Positions 1 through 7,280 of a DNA stretch of 43,009 nucleotides are shown here, piece by piece. How positions within the stretch are numbered: position 1 is the stretch's first letter; the number at the start of each line of letters is the position of its first letter. The DNA is taken from NCBI RefSeq assembly GCF_002933275.1, contig NZ_PSSX01000026.1:1-43009 (forward strand). The letters are read 5' to 3'. This DNA comes from Marinobacter maroccanus. GTDB taxonomy: Bacteria; Pseudomonadota; Gammaproteobacteria; Pseudomonadales; Oleiphilaceae. A model generated the notes under the pieces. That model was not told the origin of the DNA, did not search any database, and saw only the letters and a program-made list of their open reading frames with translations. Made by a program: the position numbers and the translations under genes.

Positions 1-60
1 CGCATCCGAAATACCTCGGCCAGCGCCCACACGAATTACTTGGTCAACTTTTTAAAGAGC
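1..60 (-). other. rRNA operon leader, 5' part (16S lies beyond window)
   Basis: Read on the minus strand this segment continues from a GCTCTTTAAAA box into GTAATTCGTGTGGGCGCT, a sequence typical of the transcribed leader ahead of 16S rRNA in Pseudomonas-like bacteria. The 16S gene itself would lie to the left of position 1 and is not in the window. Three strong promoters upstream on the same strand support the call. The assignment rests on recalled leader sequences and was not aligned. Confidence 0.75.
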
Positions 61-76
61 GTTTGAGCTGTTGCTC
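51..76 (-). promoter_or_regulatory. rrn antitermination site (boxB-boxA like)
   Basis: On the minus strand a short hairpin GAGC-AACA-GCTC (76 to 65) is followed by GCTCTTTAAA (60 to 51), close to the boxA consensus TGCTCTTTAACA. A boxB hairpin followed by boxA downstream of rrn promoters is the known layout of the NusB/S10-dependent antitermination site of ribosomal RNA operons. Function is inferred from sequence and position. Confidence 0.65.
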
Positions 77-90
77 AATCAAGGCCGCGT

Positions 91-118
91 ATTCTACATC
101 GTTCCGCCGCCTTGTCAA
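91..118 (-). promoter_or_regulatory. rrn promoter P1 (sigma70)
   Basis: On the minus strand TTGACA (118-113) is separated by 16 bp from TAGAAT (96-91). The stretch after the -10 box is GC-rich (ACGCGGCC), as in stringently controlled rRNA promoters. This is the promoter nearest to the leader; initiation is expected near position 84. Confidence 0.8.
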
Positions 119-195
119 CCGTTTATTTTTCGGTGTTTTCCGTCTCCGGAAAGCGCCGAAAAATGACCCGGCTTACTGCTTGTTTCGAGCTGCGC

Positions 196-223
196 ATTCT
201 ACAGTGAATCGCTTGCCTGTCAA
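196..223 (-). promoter_or_regulatory. rrn promoter P2 (sigma70)
   Basis: On the minus strand TTGACA (223-218), a 16-bp spacer and TAGAAT (201-196), followed by a GCGC discriminator. It has the same hexamers and spacing as the promoters at 91-118 and 327-354, so the three form a tandem set firing into the same leader. Confidence 0.8.
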
Positions 224-326
224 CCGCTTTCTGAAGAATCTCAAAACTCATTTTCTTCAGCGCTTTCAAACAGTTATCTTTCGATTTCCAAGCCACCTCA
301 GCGGTGCCCCCTCGAAAGAGATGCGC

Positions 327-354
327 ATTCTACAGACCTGCCCGTGGGTGTCAA
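327..354 (-). promoter_or_regulatory. rrn promoter P3 (sigma70)
   Basis: On the minus strand TTGACA (354-349), 16-bp spacer, TAGAAT (332-327), followed by GCGC. The T-rich stretch just upstream (about 380-360) is also the tail of the tyrS terminator and could act as an UP element. Being furthest from the leader, it lies only about 40 bp past the tyrS stop codon. Confidence 0.75.
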
Positions 355-365
355 CGGCGATTATG

Positions 366-420
366 AAAAAAACTCAAAATCGCCCAAGATCGATCACACA
401 GTGATCAGAACACGGGCGAT
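366..420 (-). terminator. Rho-independent terminator of tyrS
   Basis: On the minus strand ATCGCCC (420-414) pairs with GGGCGAT (385-379), with an inner hairpin GATCAC/GTGATC (406-401 with 397-392), followed by a run of seven T (372-366). The 5' arm lies inside the last codons of tyrS, so the terminator overlaps the gene end and insulates tyrS from the rrn promoters. Confidence 0.7.
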
Positions 421-1596
421 CTTCTTCTTGCCCGCCTGGATCACACAATCATCACCCTCCACAAACATCCGATCGCCTTCGAATTTCTGGCCATCCACAA
501 AGACCGCACCACGCCCCAGGACATCTCTGGCTGCCGCCCCATTCTTTACCAAACCCGCCAGGCGAAGCACCGAAGCCATCGGAATCTCCTGCTGCCCTTC
601 CAAAGACACCTCAACCATCGGCACATTTTCAGGAATCTCGCCAAGGGCTACGCGGTTACCGGCAGACTTGTGGGCAGTGCGTGCTGCTACCTCATCGTGG
701 AACCGGGTAATAATCTCTTCGGCCAGCAGCTTCTTATAGTCCTGCGGGTTGGCGCCACCAGCAACATTCTTACGAAACTCCTCCACCTCAGCGAGTGGCC
801 GGAAGCTCAGCAACTCGAAGTAACGCCACAGGAGATCATCCGGCATAGACAACAGCTTGGTATACATTTCACCTGGTGAGTCATTTACACCAACGTAGTT
901 GCCCAGAGACTTAGACATCTTCTGAACACCATCGAGCCCTTCGAGAATCGGCATGGTAAGAATCACCTGGGGCGACTGGCCGTAGTGCTTTTGAAGAATG
1001 CGCCCCATCAGAAGATTGAACTTCTGGTCGGTCCCGCCCAGCTCTACATCGGCCTCCATGGCAACGGAGTCATACCCCTGAACCAACGGGTAAAGGAACT
1101 CGTGAATTGCGATCGCCTGCTCAGCCCTGTAACGCTTGGTAAAATCATCCCTCTCCAGCATGCGAGCAACGGTGTACTGTCCCGCCAGCTTGATCATATC
1201 GGCGGCGCTCATCTTGTTCATCCAATCGGAATTGAACATGACGCGCGTTTTTTCAGGATCCAGGATTTTGAATACCTGCTCTTTATAGCTAACTGCGTTA
1301 TCGGCAACCTGCTGTTCCGTTAAAGGAGGGCGCGTGGCACTCTTACCAGTGGGATCACCGATCATTCCGGTGAAGTCTCCAATCAGAAACATCACTTCGT
1401 GACCGAGATCCTGGAACTGGCGAAGCTTGTTAATAAGAACCGTATGCCCAAGATGAAGGTCCGGCGCAGTGGGATCGAAACCCGCCTTAATCCGGAGCGG
1501 ACGACCTTCCTTTAATTTCTCGACAAGCTCATCTTCCGGAATGAGTTCGTCTACGCCTCGCTTGATTATCGCCAACGCTTCATCAATGGATGCCAT
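394..1596 (-). CDS. tyrS: Tyrosyl-tRNA synthetase (TyrRS, ~400-residue type)
   Basis: Charges tRNA-Tyr with tyrosine in two ATP-dependent steps in the cytoplasm. The class I signature HLGH is at residues 48-51 (after PTAPDL), KMSKS lies near residue 230, and a C-terminal S4 RNA-binding domain follows (from about residue 335, with a DVLGRGAVFVDG segment). The length of 400 residues matches the longer bacterial TyrRS group found in pseudomonads. I start at the ATG at 1596 (MASIDEALA); an in-frame start nine bases upstream adds only three residues. It is a single gene, divergent from the murein peptidase and directly upstream of an rRNA operon, the same neighbourhood as in Pseudomonas. Confidence 0.96.
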   Translation of the reverse strand: MASIDEALAIIKRGVDELIPEDELVEKLKEGRPLRIKAGFDPTAPDLHLGHTVLINKLRQFQDLGHEVMFLIGDFTGMIGDPTGKSATRPPLTEQQVADNAVSYKEQVFKILDPEKTRVMFNSDWMNKMSAADMIKLAGQYTVARMLERDDFTKRYRAEQAIAIHEFLYPLVQGYDSVAMEADVELGGTDQKFNLLMGRILQKHYGQSPQVILTMPILEGLDGVQKMSKSLGNYVGVNDSPGEMYTKLLSMPDDLLWRYFELLSFRPLAEVEEFRKNVAGGANPQDYKKLLAEEIITRFHDEVAARTAHKSAGNRVALGEIPENVPMVEVSLEGQQEIPMASVLRLAGLVKNGAAARDVLGRGAVFVDGQKFEGDRMFVEGDDCVIQAGKKKIARVLITV

Positions 1597-1909
1597 GAAC
1601 AACACGTCCCCGCTTTGATCTTGGAAAGATTCTGTCAGTTACAGAGTTCAACAAAAGAAATCTGTGAGTTACCTGTTCCCCTGCTACAGTAAGCTGACCA
1701 GAAATTGACCAACACCGAATTTGCAGGGCGGCGTATTATAACAACGCTGTTAAAAGAAATCCGGAGGATGGAACAGTAACCGTAATGTTCCACGCTGTCC
1801 CGCATGCATTTTATACGGTAATCTGTTGGACTATACTTGAACAACAGCTTTAATTAGGTAGTACAAGCTGCCGTAATACCGATTAAAACGGGTGCGATAC
1901 GTGCTAAAA
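1597..1909. other. Divergent intergenic region between tyrS and the M23 peptidase gene
   Basis: These 313 bases hold no convincing gene; a 69-codon minus-strand frame within it has no recognisable features. The only clear signal is an extended -10 box for tyrS (1735-1743). I see no good sigma70 promoter for the rightward peptidase gene and no strong ribosome-binding site before its possible starts. Confidence 0.6.
1735..1743 (-). promoter_or_regulatory. Probable tyrS promoter, extended -10 box
   Basis: On the minus strand TGT-TATAAT matches the extended -10 consensus TGN-TATAAT. No good -35 hexamer is found 16-18 bp upstream, which an extended -10 can compensate for. It would give a tyrS leader of about 130 nt. 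Confidence 0.5.
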
Positions 1910-3310
1910 ATGTTTCCCAAAACTCACATTACCATTGCTGCTGCGGCCACCGTTGTTGTTACCGCTGCCATCCTTATGAGTCCCAGCAGCAACGTTGAAG
2001 CGAAAAGGATGTCTTACGCTCTGGATCTGGAGCAGGGCACTGTTTCCGAAACAGGCGCCTCGACAGCGCAGGCAACAACCCCGGCCGACCCTGTCACAGA
2101 GACCCAGCCGGAAGTATCCGAATCAAAGGTGGCGACAGAAGCTGGCCAGCAGGCAAGCCTTGCTGCACCGGAATTACCCGCCGCCCCGAAAGAGCCCGAG
2201 CTCGACTGGCAAGCCTTCGCAATCAAGTCCGGCGACACCCTTTCGTCCCTGTTCAAGAAGGCCGGCTTCAATGACGGCATTATGCTTTCCGTTATTCACG
2301 GTGACGGTGAAGCGGACAAGCTTCAGCGACTGTACGCTGGCGAGACTATTCGTTTTGCCACCACCGAAGACGGCTCACTTGCAGCCATTGATCTGCAACG
2401 AAACCTTCTGGAGACCCTGAAGATTACGAAAGAGGGTGATAACTTCACTGGCGAGACCGAAGTTCGCAAACCGGAAGCACGGCCGGCCTTCGCGTCCGGC
2501 ACTATCGACGGCTCTTTGTATCTTGCCGCTCGTGACGCGGGCCTCAATGACCGCCTGACCATGGAGCTGGCCGGCATCTTCGGCTGGGACATCGACTTTG
2601 TTTACGACGTCCGAAAAGGCGACCAGTTCGAAGTGGTTTACGAGGAACTCTACCTGGATGGCGAAAAGTTCGACACCGGTCGAATCCTGTCTGCCAGATT
2701 TGTTAACCGTGGTGAAGAAAACCTCGCCCTGCTCTACACCGACAGCAATGGCGACACTGATTACTACGCCCCGGATGGCAAGAGCATGCGCAAGGCATTC
2801 CTGCGAACCCCAATTAATGCCCGGGTTTCCTCTGCTTTTAACCTGCAGCGCCGCCATCCGGTTCTGGACGTTGTCCGCCCACATGAGGGCACTGACTACG
2901 CAGCACCTCCCGGGACCCCCATCAAGGCAGCAGGTTCAGGACGGGTGAAATTTGCCGGCTGGAAGGGTGGCTACGGGCGGACCGTTATCCTCCAGCATGG
3001 TGACAACATCACCACCCTTTATGCTCACATGAGCCGACTGGGCAAAGGCATCAAGAACGGCACCCGGGTCAAGCAGGGCCAGACTATCGGCCACGTCGGC
3101 TCCTCTGGGATGGTCACTGGCCCACACCTGCATTACGAGTTCAGGCTGAACGGGTCACCGCGTAACTCGCGCACCGTCAAGCTACCGGATGCCAAGCCCA
3201 TTCCTTCTTCCGAAATGGCTCGATTCAAAAAGTTCACCGAGCAACGAATCGCGCAGTTTGACGTTTTCCGCGAGAGCTATCAGCAACTCGCGCTGGCTTC
3301 AGACGACTGA
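1910..3310 (+). CDS. Murein DD-endopeptidase-like M23 metallopeptidase with LysM/OapA-type domain
   Basis: Likely cleaves peptidoglycan cross-links in the periplasm, like E. coli MepM. Residues about 8-24 form a hydrophobic signal anchor, followed by a Pro/Ala/Thr-rich linker. A LysM-like segment (FAIKSGDTLSSLFKKAGF, about residues 103-150) comes next, then a C-terminal M23 (LytM) domain from about residue 320. The zinc ligands and catalytic residues are visible as HEGTD (H325, D329), YAHMS and HLH (H406, H408), so the enzyme should be active. Start is uncertain: ATG 1910 is used, but in-frame GTG codons at 1892 and 1901 are possible and none has a good ribosome-binding site. The stop is 7 bp before anmK, pairing a wall hydrolase with a wall-recycling kinase. 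Confidence 0.9.
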   Translation: MFPKTHITIAAAATVVVTAAILMSPSSNVEAKRMSYALDLEQGTVSETGASTAQATTPADPVTETQPEVSESKVATEAGQQASLAAPELPAAPKEPELDWQAFAIKSGDTLSSLFKKAGFNDGIMLSVIHGDGEADKLQRLYAGETIRFATTEDGSLAAIDLQRNLLETLKITKEGDNFTGETEVRKPEARPAFASGTIDGSLYLAARDAGLNDRLTMELAGIFGWDIDFVYDVRKGDQFEVVYEELYLDGEKFDTGRILSARFVNRGEENLALLYTDSNGDTDYYAPDGKSMRKAFLRTPINARVSSAFNLQRRHPVLDVVRPHEGTDYAAPPGTPIKAAGSGRVKFAGWKGGYGRTVILQHGDNITTLYAHMSRLGKGIKNGTRVKQGQTIGHVGSSGMVTGPHLHYEFRLNGSPRNSRTVKLPDAKPIPSSEMARFKKFTEQRIAQFDVFRESYQQLALASDD

Positions 3311-3317
3311 ACGTAGA

Positions 3318-4415
3318 ATGGAAGCCTGGATAGGGTTGATGTCGGGCACCAGCATGGATGGCATTGATTCCGTGCTGGTGTCTTTCCAGAACAACACCGT
3401 AAAGATCCACGCCTCGCACACCACCCCTTACCCCGATCAGATTCGCCATCGCCTGCTTGCCGCCAGCCAGAATCAGGCCGCACCCGACGAGGTCGGTGAG
3501 CTCGACACTCTGGTCGGCACGCTGTTTTCCGAAGCGGCGCACGAGGTTATTCAAACATCCGGTTTTGACCGGGCGACGATTCGCGGCATTGGCAGCCACG
3601 GCCAAACGATTCGGCACCAACCCTCCGGCACAGCCCCTTTCTCGATCCAGATCGGCAATCCATCTGTGGTAGCCGAAGCCACAAACATCACAACGGTCGC
3701 CGATTTTCGAAGAAGGGATATGGCCGCGGGAGGCCAGGGTGCGCCACTGGTTCCAGCCTTCCATAAGGCCTTTTTCAGTTCGGATACCGAGAACCGCTGC
3801 ATTCTTAACCTCGGGGGCATTGCCAACATCACCTGGCTTCCGGCAAGCGCGGGCCTGCCGGCAACCGGGTTTGACACGGGCCCAGCCAATGCATTGATGG
3901 ATGCATGGTGCCTGGACCAGACCGGGCTTCCGTTTGATAGCGATGGCCATTGGGCCAAAGAGGGTTCCATTAACCAGGAGCTGCTTGACGACATGCTTTC
4001 CGATGCCTACTTCTCGAAGGCACCCCCAAAAAGCACCGGGAAAGAGCGGTTCAATCTTGACTGGGTCAGAACACTGGTAGGTCGCCACCCGAACATTTCA
4101 GCAGAAGATATCCAGAGGACTTTGCTACAACTGACCGTTACCAGCGTCGTTAATCAGCTGCCTGAGACCACAGACCTTCGGGTTTACGTGTGCGGCGGTG
4201 GAGTGCGAAACCCTCTCCTGATGGACGAGCTTGGCAAGGCACTGCCAGAGGCCCAGCTCTCTCTAACCTCGGAACTCGGCGTGGACCCTCAAATGGTGGA
4301 ACCTGTGGCGTTTGCATGGCTGGCAAAGCAGGCTCTCGAAGGGAAACCCGGGAATCTGCCTGACGTGACCGGGGCGACTGGCCCTCGCATCCTGGGAGCC
4401 ATCTACCCGGCTTGA
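3318..4415 (+). CDS. anmK: Anhydro-N-acetylmuramic acid kinase
   Basis: Phosphorylates and opens 1,6-anhydro-MurNAc to MurNAc-6-phosphate, a step of peptidoglycan recycling in the cytoplasm. The protein starts with the family hallmark WIGLMSGTSMDGID (residues 4-17) and also shows GSHGQTIRH, NLGGIANIT, DTGPANALMD and CGGGVRNPLL, the ATPase elements of the sugar-kinase fold. At 365 residues it is full length. The ATG at 3318 is chosen because the motif begins right after it; the open frame extends upstream only by overlapping the peptidase gene. Only 7 bp separate it from the M23 peptidase gene, suggesting co-transcription. Confidence 0.96.
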   Translation: MEAWIGLMSGTSMDGIDSVLVSFQNNTVKIHASHTTPYPDQIRHRLLAASQNQAAPDEVGELDTLVGTLFSEAAHEVIQTSGFDRATIRGIGSHGQTIRHQPSGTAPFSIQIGNPSVVAEATNITTVADFRRRDMAAGGQGAPLVPAFHKAFFSSDTENRCILNLGGIANITWLPASAGLPATGFDTGPANALMDAWCLDQTGLPFDSDGHWAKEGSINQELLDDMLSDAYFSKAPPKSTGKERFNLDWVRTLVGRHPNISAEDIQRTLLQLTVTSVVNQLPETTDLRVYVCGGGVRNPLLMDELGKALPEAQLSLTSELGVDPQMVEPVAFAWLAKQALEGKPGNLPDVTGATGPRILGAIYPA

Positions 4416-4427
4416 AGCCTTTCTGGA

Positions 4428-4781
4428 TCAGATAGAGAAGGAACTGCCACACCCGCAAGTGGAACTGGCGTTGGGGTTCTGGACCACAAACTGTGATCCC
4501 TGCAGGCCTTCCTGGTAATCAATGGTGGCACCCACCAGATACTGGTAGCTCATCGGATCAACCAGAAGAAAGACACCATCGCGCTCAATCACAGTGTCTT
4601 CCTCATCCTGGTTTTCATCAAACGAGAAGCCGTATTGAAATCCGGAACAGCCCCCGCCCGTGACAAAGACACGGAGTTTGAGTTCGGGGTTTTCTTCTTC
4701 CTCGATCAACTCACGTACTTTGGCAACGGCACTGTCACTAAAGAACAGCGGTGTGGCCATTTGTTGCTGAACTGCGCTCAA
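4428..4781 (-). CDS. erpA: Iron-sulfur cluster insertion protein ErpA (A-type carrier)
   Basis: Carries Fe-S clusters to apoproteins, including isoprenoid-synthesis enzymes in E. coli. The three cluster-binding cysteines of A-type carriers are present: C45 in GGGCSGFQY, and C109 and C111 in the C-terminal CGCGSSF. The start is TTG at 4781, supported by GGAGG at 4791-4787 with a 5-nt spacer; the next ATG would remove seven residues and has no such site. It is the last gene of a leftward set with argC, the DUF6776-like gene and the bactofilin gene, and converges with anmK across a 12-bp gap. Confidence 0.93.
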   Translation of the reverse strand: MSAVQQQMATPLFFSDSAVAKVRELIEEEENPELKLRVFVTGGGCSGFQYGFSFDENQDEEDTVIERDGVFLLVDPMSYQYLVGATIDYQEGLQGSQFVVQNPNASSTCGCGSSFSI

Positions 4782-4844
4782 GTTCGCCTCCGGATTATCG
4801 TGAACAACTCAGGCGATTATGGTATTCCTGACTAAAACAATCAA

Positions 4845-5330
4845 CTATTCGGACTTTCCACCATCGGCCGACTCCTCGGATCCCGAGTCCTCATCACCGT
4901 TGGCAACCTGCTTGTGCCCGGATCCGGCAGATTTGGCATCCTGGGATAGCAGACCGACAGGTTCCCGCTGATGTACCAGATTTCCGTTCACCGAGGCACC
5001 CATCGCCATCTCGATCAGGTTGTAGTACACGCTACCATTGATAGAGGCTTTTTCCGCCAGTTCAAGATGCGCCGATGCGTAAACATCACCGTTTACAGTA
5101 CCGTTAATAATGACGTGGGGCGCGTTGATATCGCCTGTCACTTCGCCAACTTCCGAAACCCTGAGCACCGCGTCAGTGCCCTCATCAGCAACCACCTTCC
5201 CGCGAATACGGCCATCCACGTGAAGCCCACCGCTGAAATGCACATCCCCTTCCACGGTAGTCCGAGAGGAAATCAGAGTGTCAAAATGGCCGGTGGGCCG
5301 GCGCGGTTTCTGCTTTTTCTTGCCAAGCAT
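4845..5330 (-). CDS. Bactofilin (polymer-forming cytoskeletal protein)
   Basis: Bactofilins assemble without nucleotide into filaments and help localise cell wall enzymes or shape determinants. After a basic N-terminus (KKKQKPRR) the central region about 18-118 is a series of short beta-helix turns rich in G-x-V/I patterns (EGDVHFSGGLHVDGRI, GEVTGDINAPHVIING), typical of the DUF583/bactofilin fold. The C-terminal 40 residues are polar and probably disordered. The start follows the upstream stop by one base, and the GGAG inside that gene's last codons serves as its ribosome-binding site, so the two genes are probably translationally coupled. It belongs to the argC-erpA set. Confidence 0.88.
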   Translation of the reverse strand: MLGKKKQKPRRPTGHFDTLISSRTTVEGDVHFSGGLHVDGRIRGKVVADEGTDAVLRVSEVGEVTGDINAPHVIINGTVNGDVYASAHLELAEKASINGSVYYNLIEMAMGASVNGNLVHQREPVGLLSQDAKSAGSGHKQVANGDEDSGSEESADGGKSE

Positions 5331-5331
5331 G

Positions 5332-6072
5332 TCAGTTCTCCGTTAAATCGTCCCAGTTAAAGGTGCGCTCGGCTTGCGAGGATTTTCTTCCCTCCGCCTG
5401 GGCTACCACCTGGATCTCAAGCGGCTCAAATTCTTCCGGCAATTTCAGCGAACCTTCAACGTCCTGAAAATACCGGAAACGGAATTTCACACCGAGATCG
5501 GCTATATCCTCCGAGAGATCACGCAAAGCGATGACCTCTTTTTCTTCATCACGCAAACCGATGACATTGACCGCCACCACACCGGAAATGTAGCTCTTGT
5601 TGTTGCCGACCTGGGTCAGCACCAACTTGAAGTCATAGCTATCCCGGTTTCGGGCCGGAACCAGTGTAAAACTGTCAACCTGGAGCCCCTTGCTGGTTTC
5701 CGAAGGTGCCATGATGTTTTTATAGAACGTCAGGTCCGATTGCAGTGATCCAATGCGGGTTTCCAGATCGACGATGGTTTTACGCGCCTGATTCAGGGCC
5801 TGTTCATCAATAGCGCGCCCACGCTCCAGGTTGATCAGCTGTTGCCGAGCCTTGCGATAGTCGTCCCGCAGTTTCTCGACTTCGTTCTCCAGCACCTGGT
5901 TCGACTCCTCGGCGCTGGAAAAACGGAAACCGCTCTGGGCCAGCCCCGTGGCATACCCGGCAATCGCCGCCACGACGGTGAATGCCAGCAGGATGGCCGT
6001 TCTTCGCAGGCGGTACCCCGGACGATGCCGGATAACCACATACTCTTCGGCCGGCTTTCGCTGTTCGCTCAC
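5332..6072 (-). CDS. DUF6776-like membrane-anchored coiled-coil protein
   Basis: Function not known. One N-terminal transmembrane segment (AILLAFTVVAAIAGYATGLA, about residues 27-46) is followed by a heptad-rich coiled coil (about 55-120) and a C-terminal domain that looks beta-rich (about 125-240). This architecture matches the DUF6776 family as I recall it. I start at GTG 6072, 16 nt after the argC stop, because AAGGGA lies just upstream; the frame could open at 6114 but that would run into argC. With a bactofilin directly downstream and coupled, a link to the cell envelope or bactofilin filaments is a reasonable guess, not shown. Confidence 0.75.
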   Translation of the reverse strand: MSEQRKPAEEYVVIRHRPGYRLRRTAILLAFTVVAAIAGYATGLAQSGFRFSSAEESNQVLENEVEKLRDDYRKARQQLINLERGRAIDEQALNQARKTIVDLETRIGSLQSDLTFYKNIMAPSETSKGLQVDSFTLVPARNRDSYDFKLVLTQVGNNKSYISGVVAVNVIGLRDEEKEVIALRDLSEDIADLGVKFRFRYFQDVEGSLKLPEEFEPLEIQVVAQAEGRKSSQAERTFNWDDLTEN

Positions 6073-6088
6073 AATCTTCCCTTGGGCA

Positions 6089-7126
6089 TCAAGGCAGCAG
6101 CGCCGGGGCCTCAAGGCCCATGGTTTCTTTCAGTCCGAACATGATGTTCATATTCTGAACCGCCTGCCCCGCCGCACCTTTAACCAGGTTATCGATGACG
6201 GAAGAGACGATCACGATGTTGCTCTGCTCCTGCCTGTGCAGCGCCATACGACACTGGTTCGCCCCGCGCACACTGCGGGTTTCCGGATGGCTGCCAAAAG
6301 GCATGACATCGACAAAGGGCTCGTCGGCAAAACGCTCTTCAAACAACGCCTGCAGCCGATCAAAATCGGCCGGATTTTTAAGCTCGGCGTAGAGTGTTGC
6401 TTCAATGCCACGGATCATCGGAATCAGATGGGGAACGAAGGTCACGCCCACATCGCCGCCGGACGCGCCGGACAGACCCTGGCGGATCTCCGGCAGATGA
6501 CGATGGCCTGAGGCGCCATAAGCCTTGAAGCTTTCACCAACCTCACCGTGCAGCATGCCAATCTTGCCTTGCCGGCCTGCGCCGCTGGCGCCGGATTTGG
6601 CATCCGCAATCAAACGGGCAGGATCCACCAACCCTTGCTCCAGCAATGGCAGGAAACCAAGTTGAACCGCTGTGGGGTAGCAACCCGGGTTGGCAACCAG
6701 CTGAGCCGCACGAATTTCATCGCGCACCACTTCGGGCAGTCCGTAAACCGCCTTCTCCGCCCATTCCGGGCTTTCATGGGCCATGCCGTACCAGTTGGCC
6801 CAGACATCCAGATCCTTCAGACGAAAGTCAGCGGACAGATCCACTACACGCACGCCGGCGGACATCAGTTCCGGAACCATTCTCATGGCTACGCCATGGG
6901 GCGTTGCGAAGAACACCAGATCGCAGGCTCCAAGCACGGCGACGTCGGGCTCAGAAAACGCCAGGTCGTAGTGCCCTCGCAAATTGGGGTACATATCCGC
7001 TACCGGCATGCCCGCTTCAGACCTTGAGGTAATGCAGCTGACCGAAATTTCAGGGTGAACCGCGAGGATTCTCAGCAGTTCCACACCGGTGTAGCCGGTG
7101 CCACCAACGATGCCTACTTTAATCAC
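6089..7126 (-). CDS. argC: N-acetyl-gamma-glutamyl-phosphate reductase
   Basis: Catalyses the NADPH-dependent reduction of N-acetylglutamyl phosphate to the semialdehyde, third step of arginine synthesis. The N-terminus KVGIVGGTGYTGVELLR is the nucleotide-binding loop, and the catalytic cysteine sits in VANPGCYPTA. HRHLPEI and FVPHLIPMIRGI are also conserved. Length 345 residues, as expected. I start at GTG 7126 (protein MIKVGIVGG, like Pseudomonas ArgC), with GGAG 7 nt upstream; ATG 7129 directly before it is the alternative. The open frame continues about 150 codons upstream without any conserved sequence, and that part is rejected. First gene of the argC to erpA set. Confidence 0.96.
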   Translation of the reverse strand: MIKVGIVGGTGYTGVELLRILAVHPEISVSCITSRSEAGMPVADMYPNLRGHYDLAFSEPDVAVLGACDLVFFATPHGVAMRMVPELMSAGVRVVDLSADFRLKDLDVWANWYGMAHESPEWAEKAVYGLPEVVRDEIRAAQLVANPGCYPTAVQLGFLPLLEQGLVDPARLIADAKSGASGAGRQGKIGMLHGEVGESFKAYGASGHRHLPEIRQGLSGASGGDVGVTFVPHLIPMIRGIEATLYAELKNPADFDRLQALFEERFADEPFVDVMPFGSHPETRSVRGANQCRMALHRQEQSNIVIVSSVIDNLVKGAAGQAVQNMNIMFGLKETMGLEAPALLP

Positions 7127-7280
7127 CATTTTCTCCAGCGACGTCGTATCAGAATTAAGTGCTTTGACGCCGTAGTCTACCATGATAAACCAATGACTTA
7201 TTGCAGCCCTCAGGGCGACCGTTACAATGTTGTCAGAAACCTTCTGACAGTCCACCCAAATCCACCGGAACTCTGGCCTC

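Noticed and set aside
63..404. A 113-codon open frame in the rrn promoter region
   Set aside because: It reads through three tandem promoters on the opposite strand and has no protein-like pattern.
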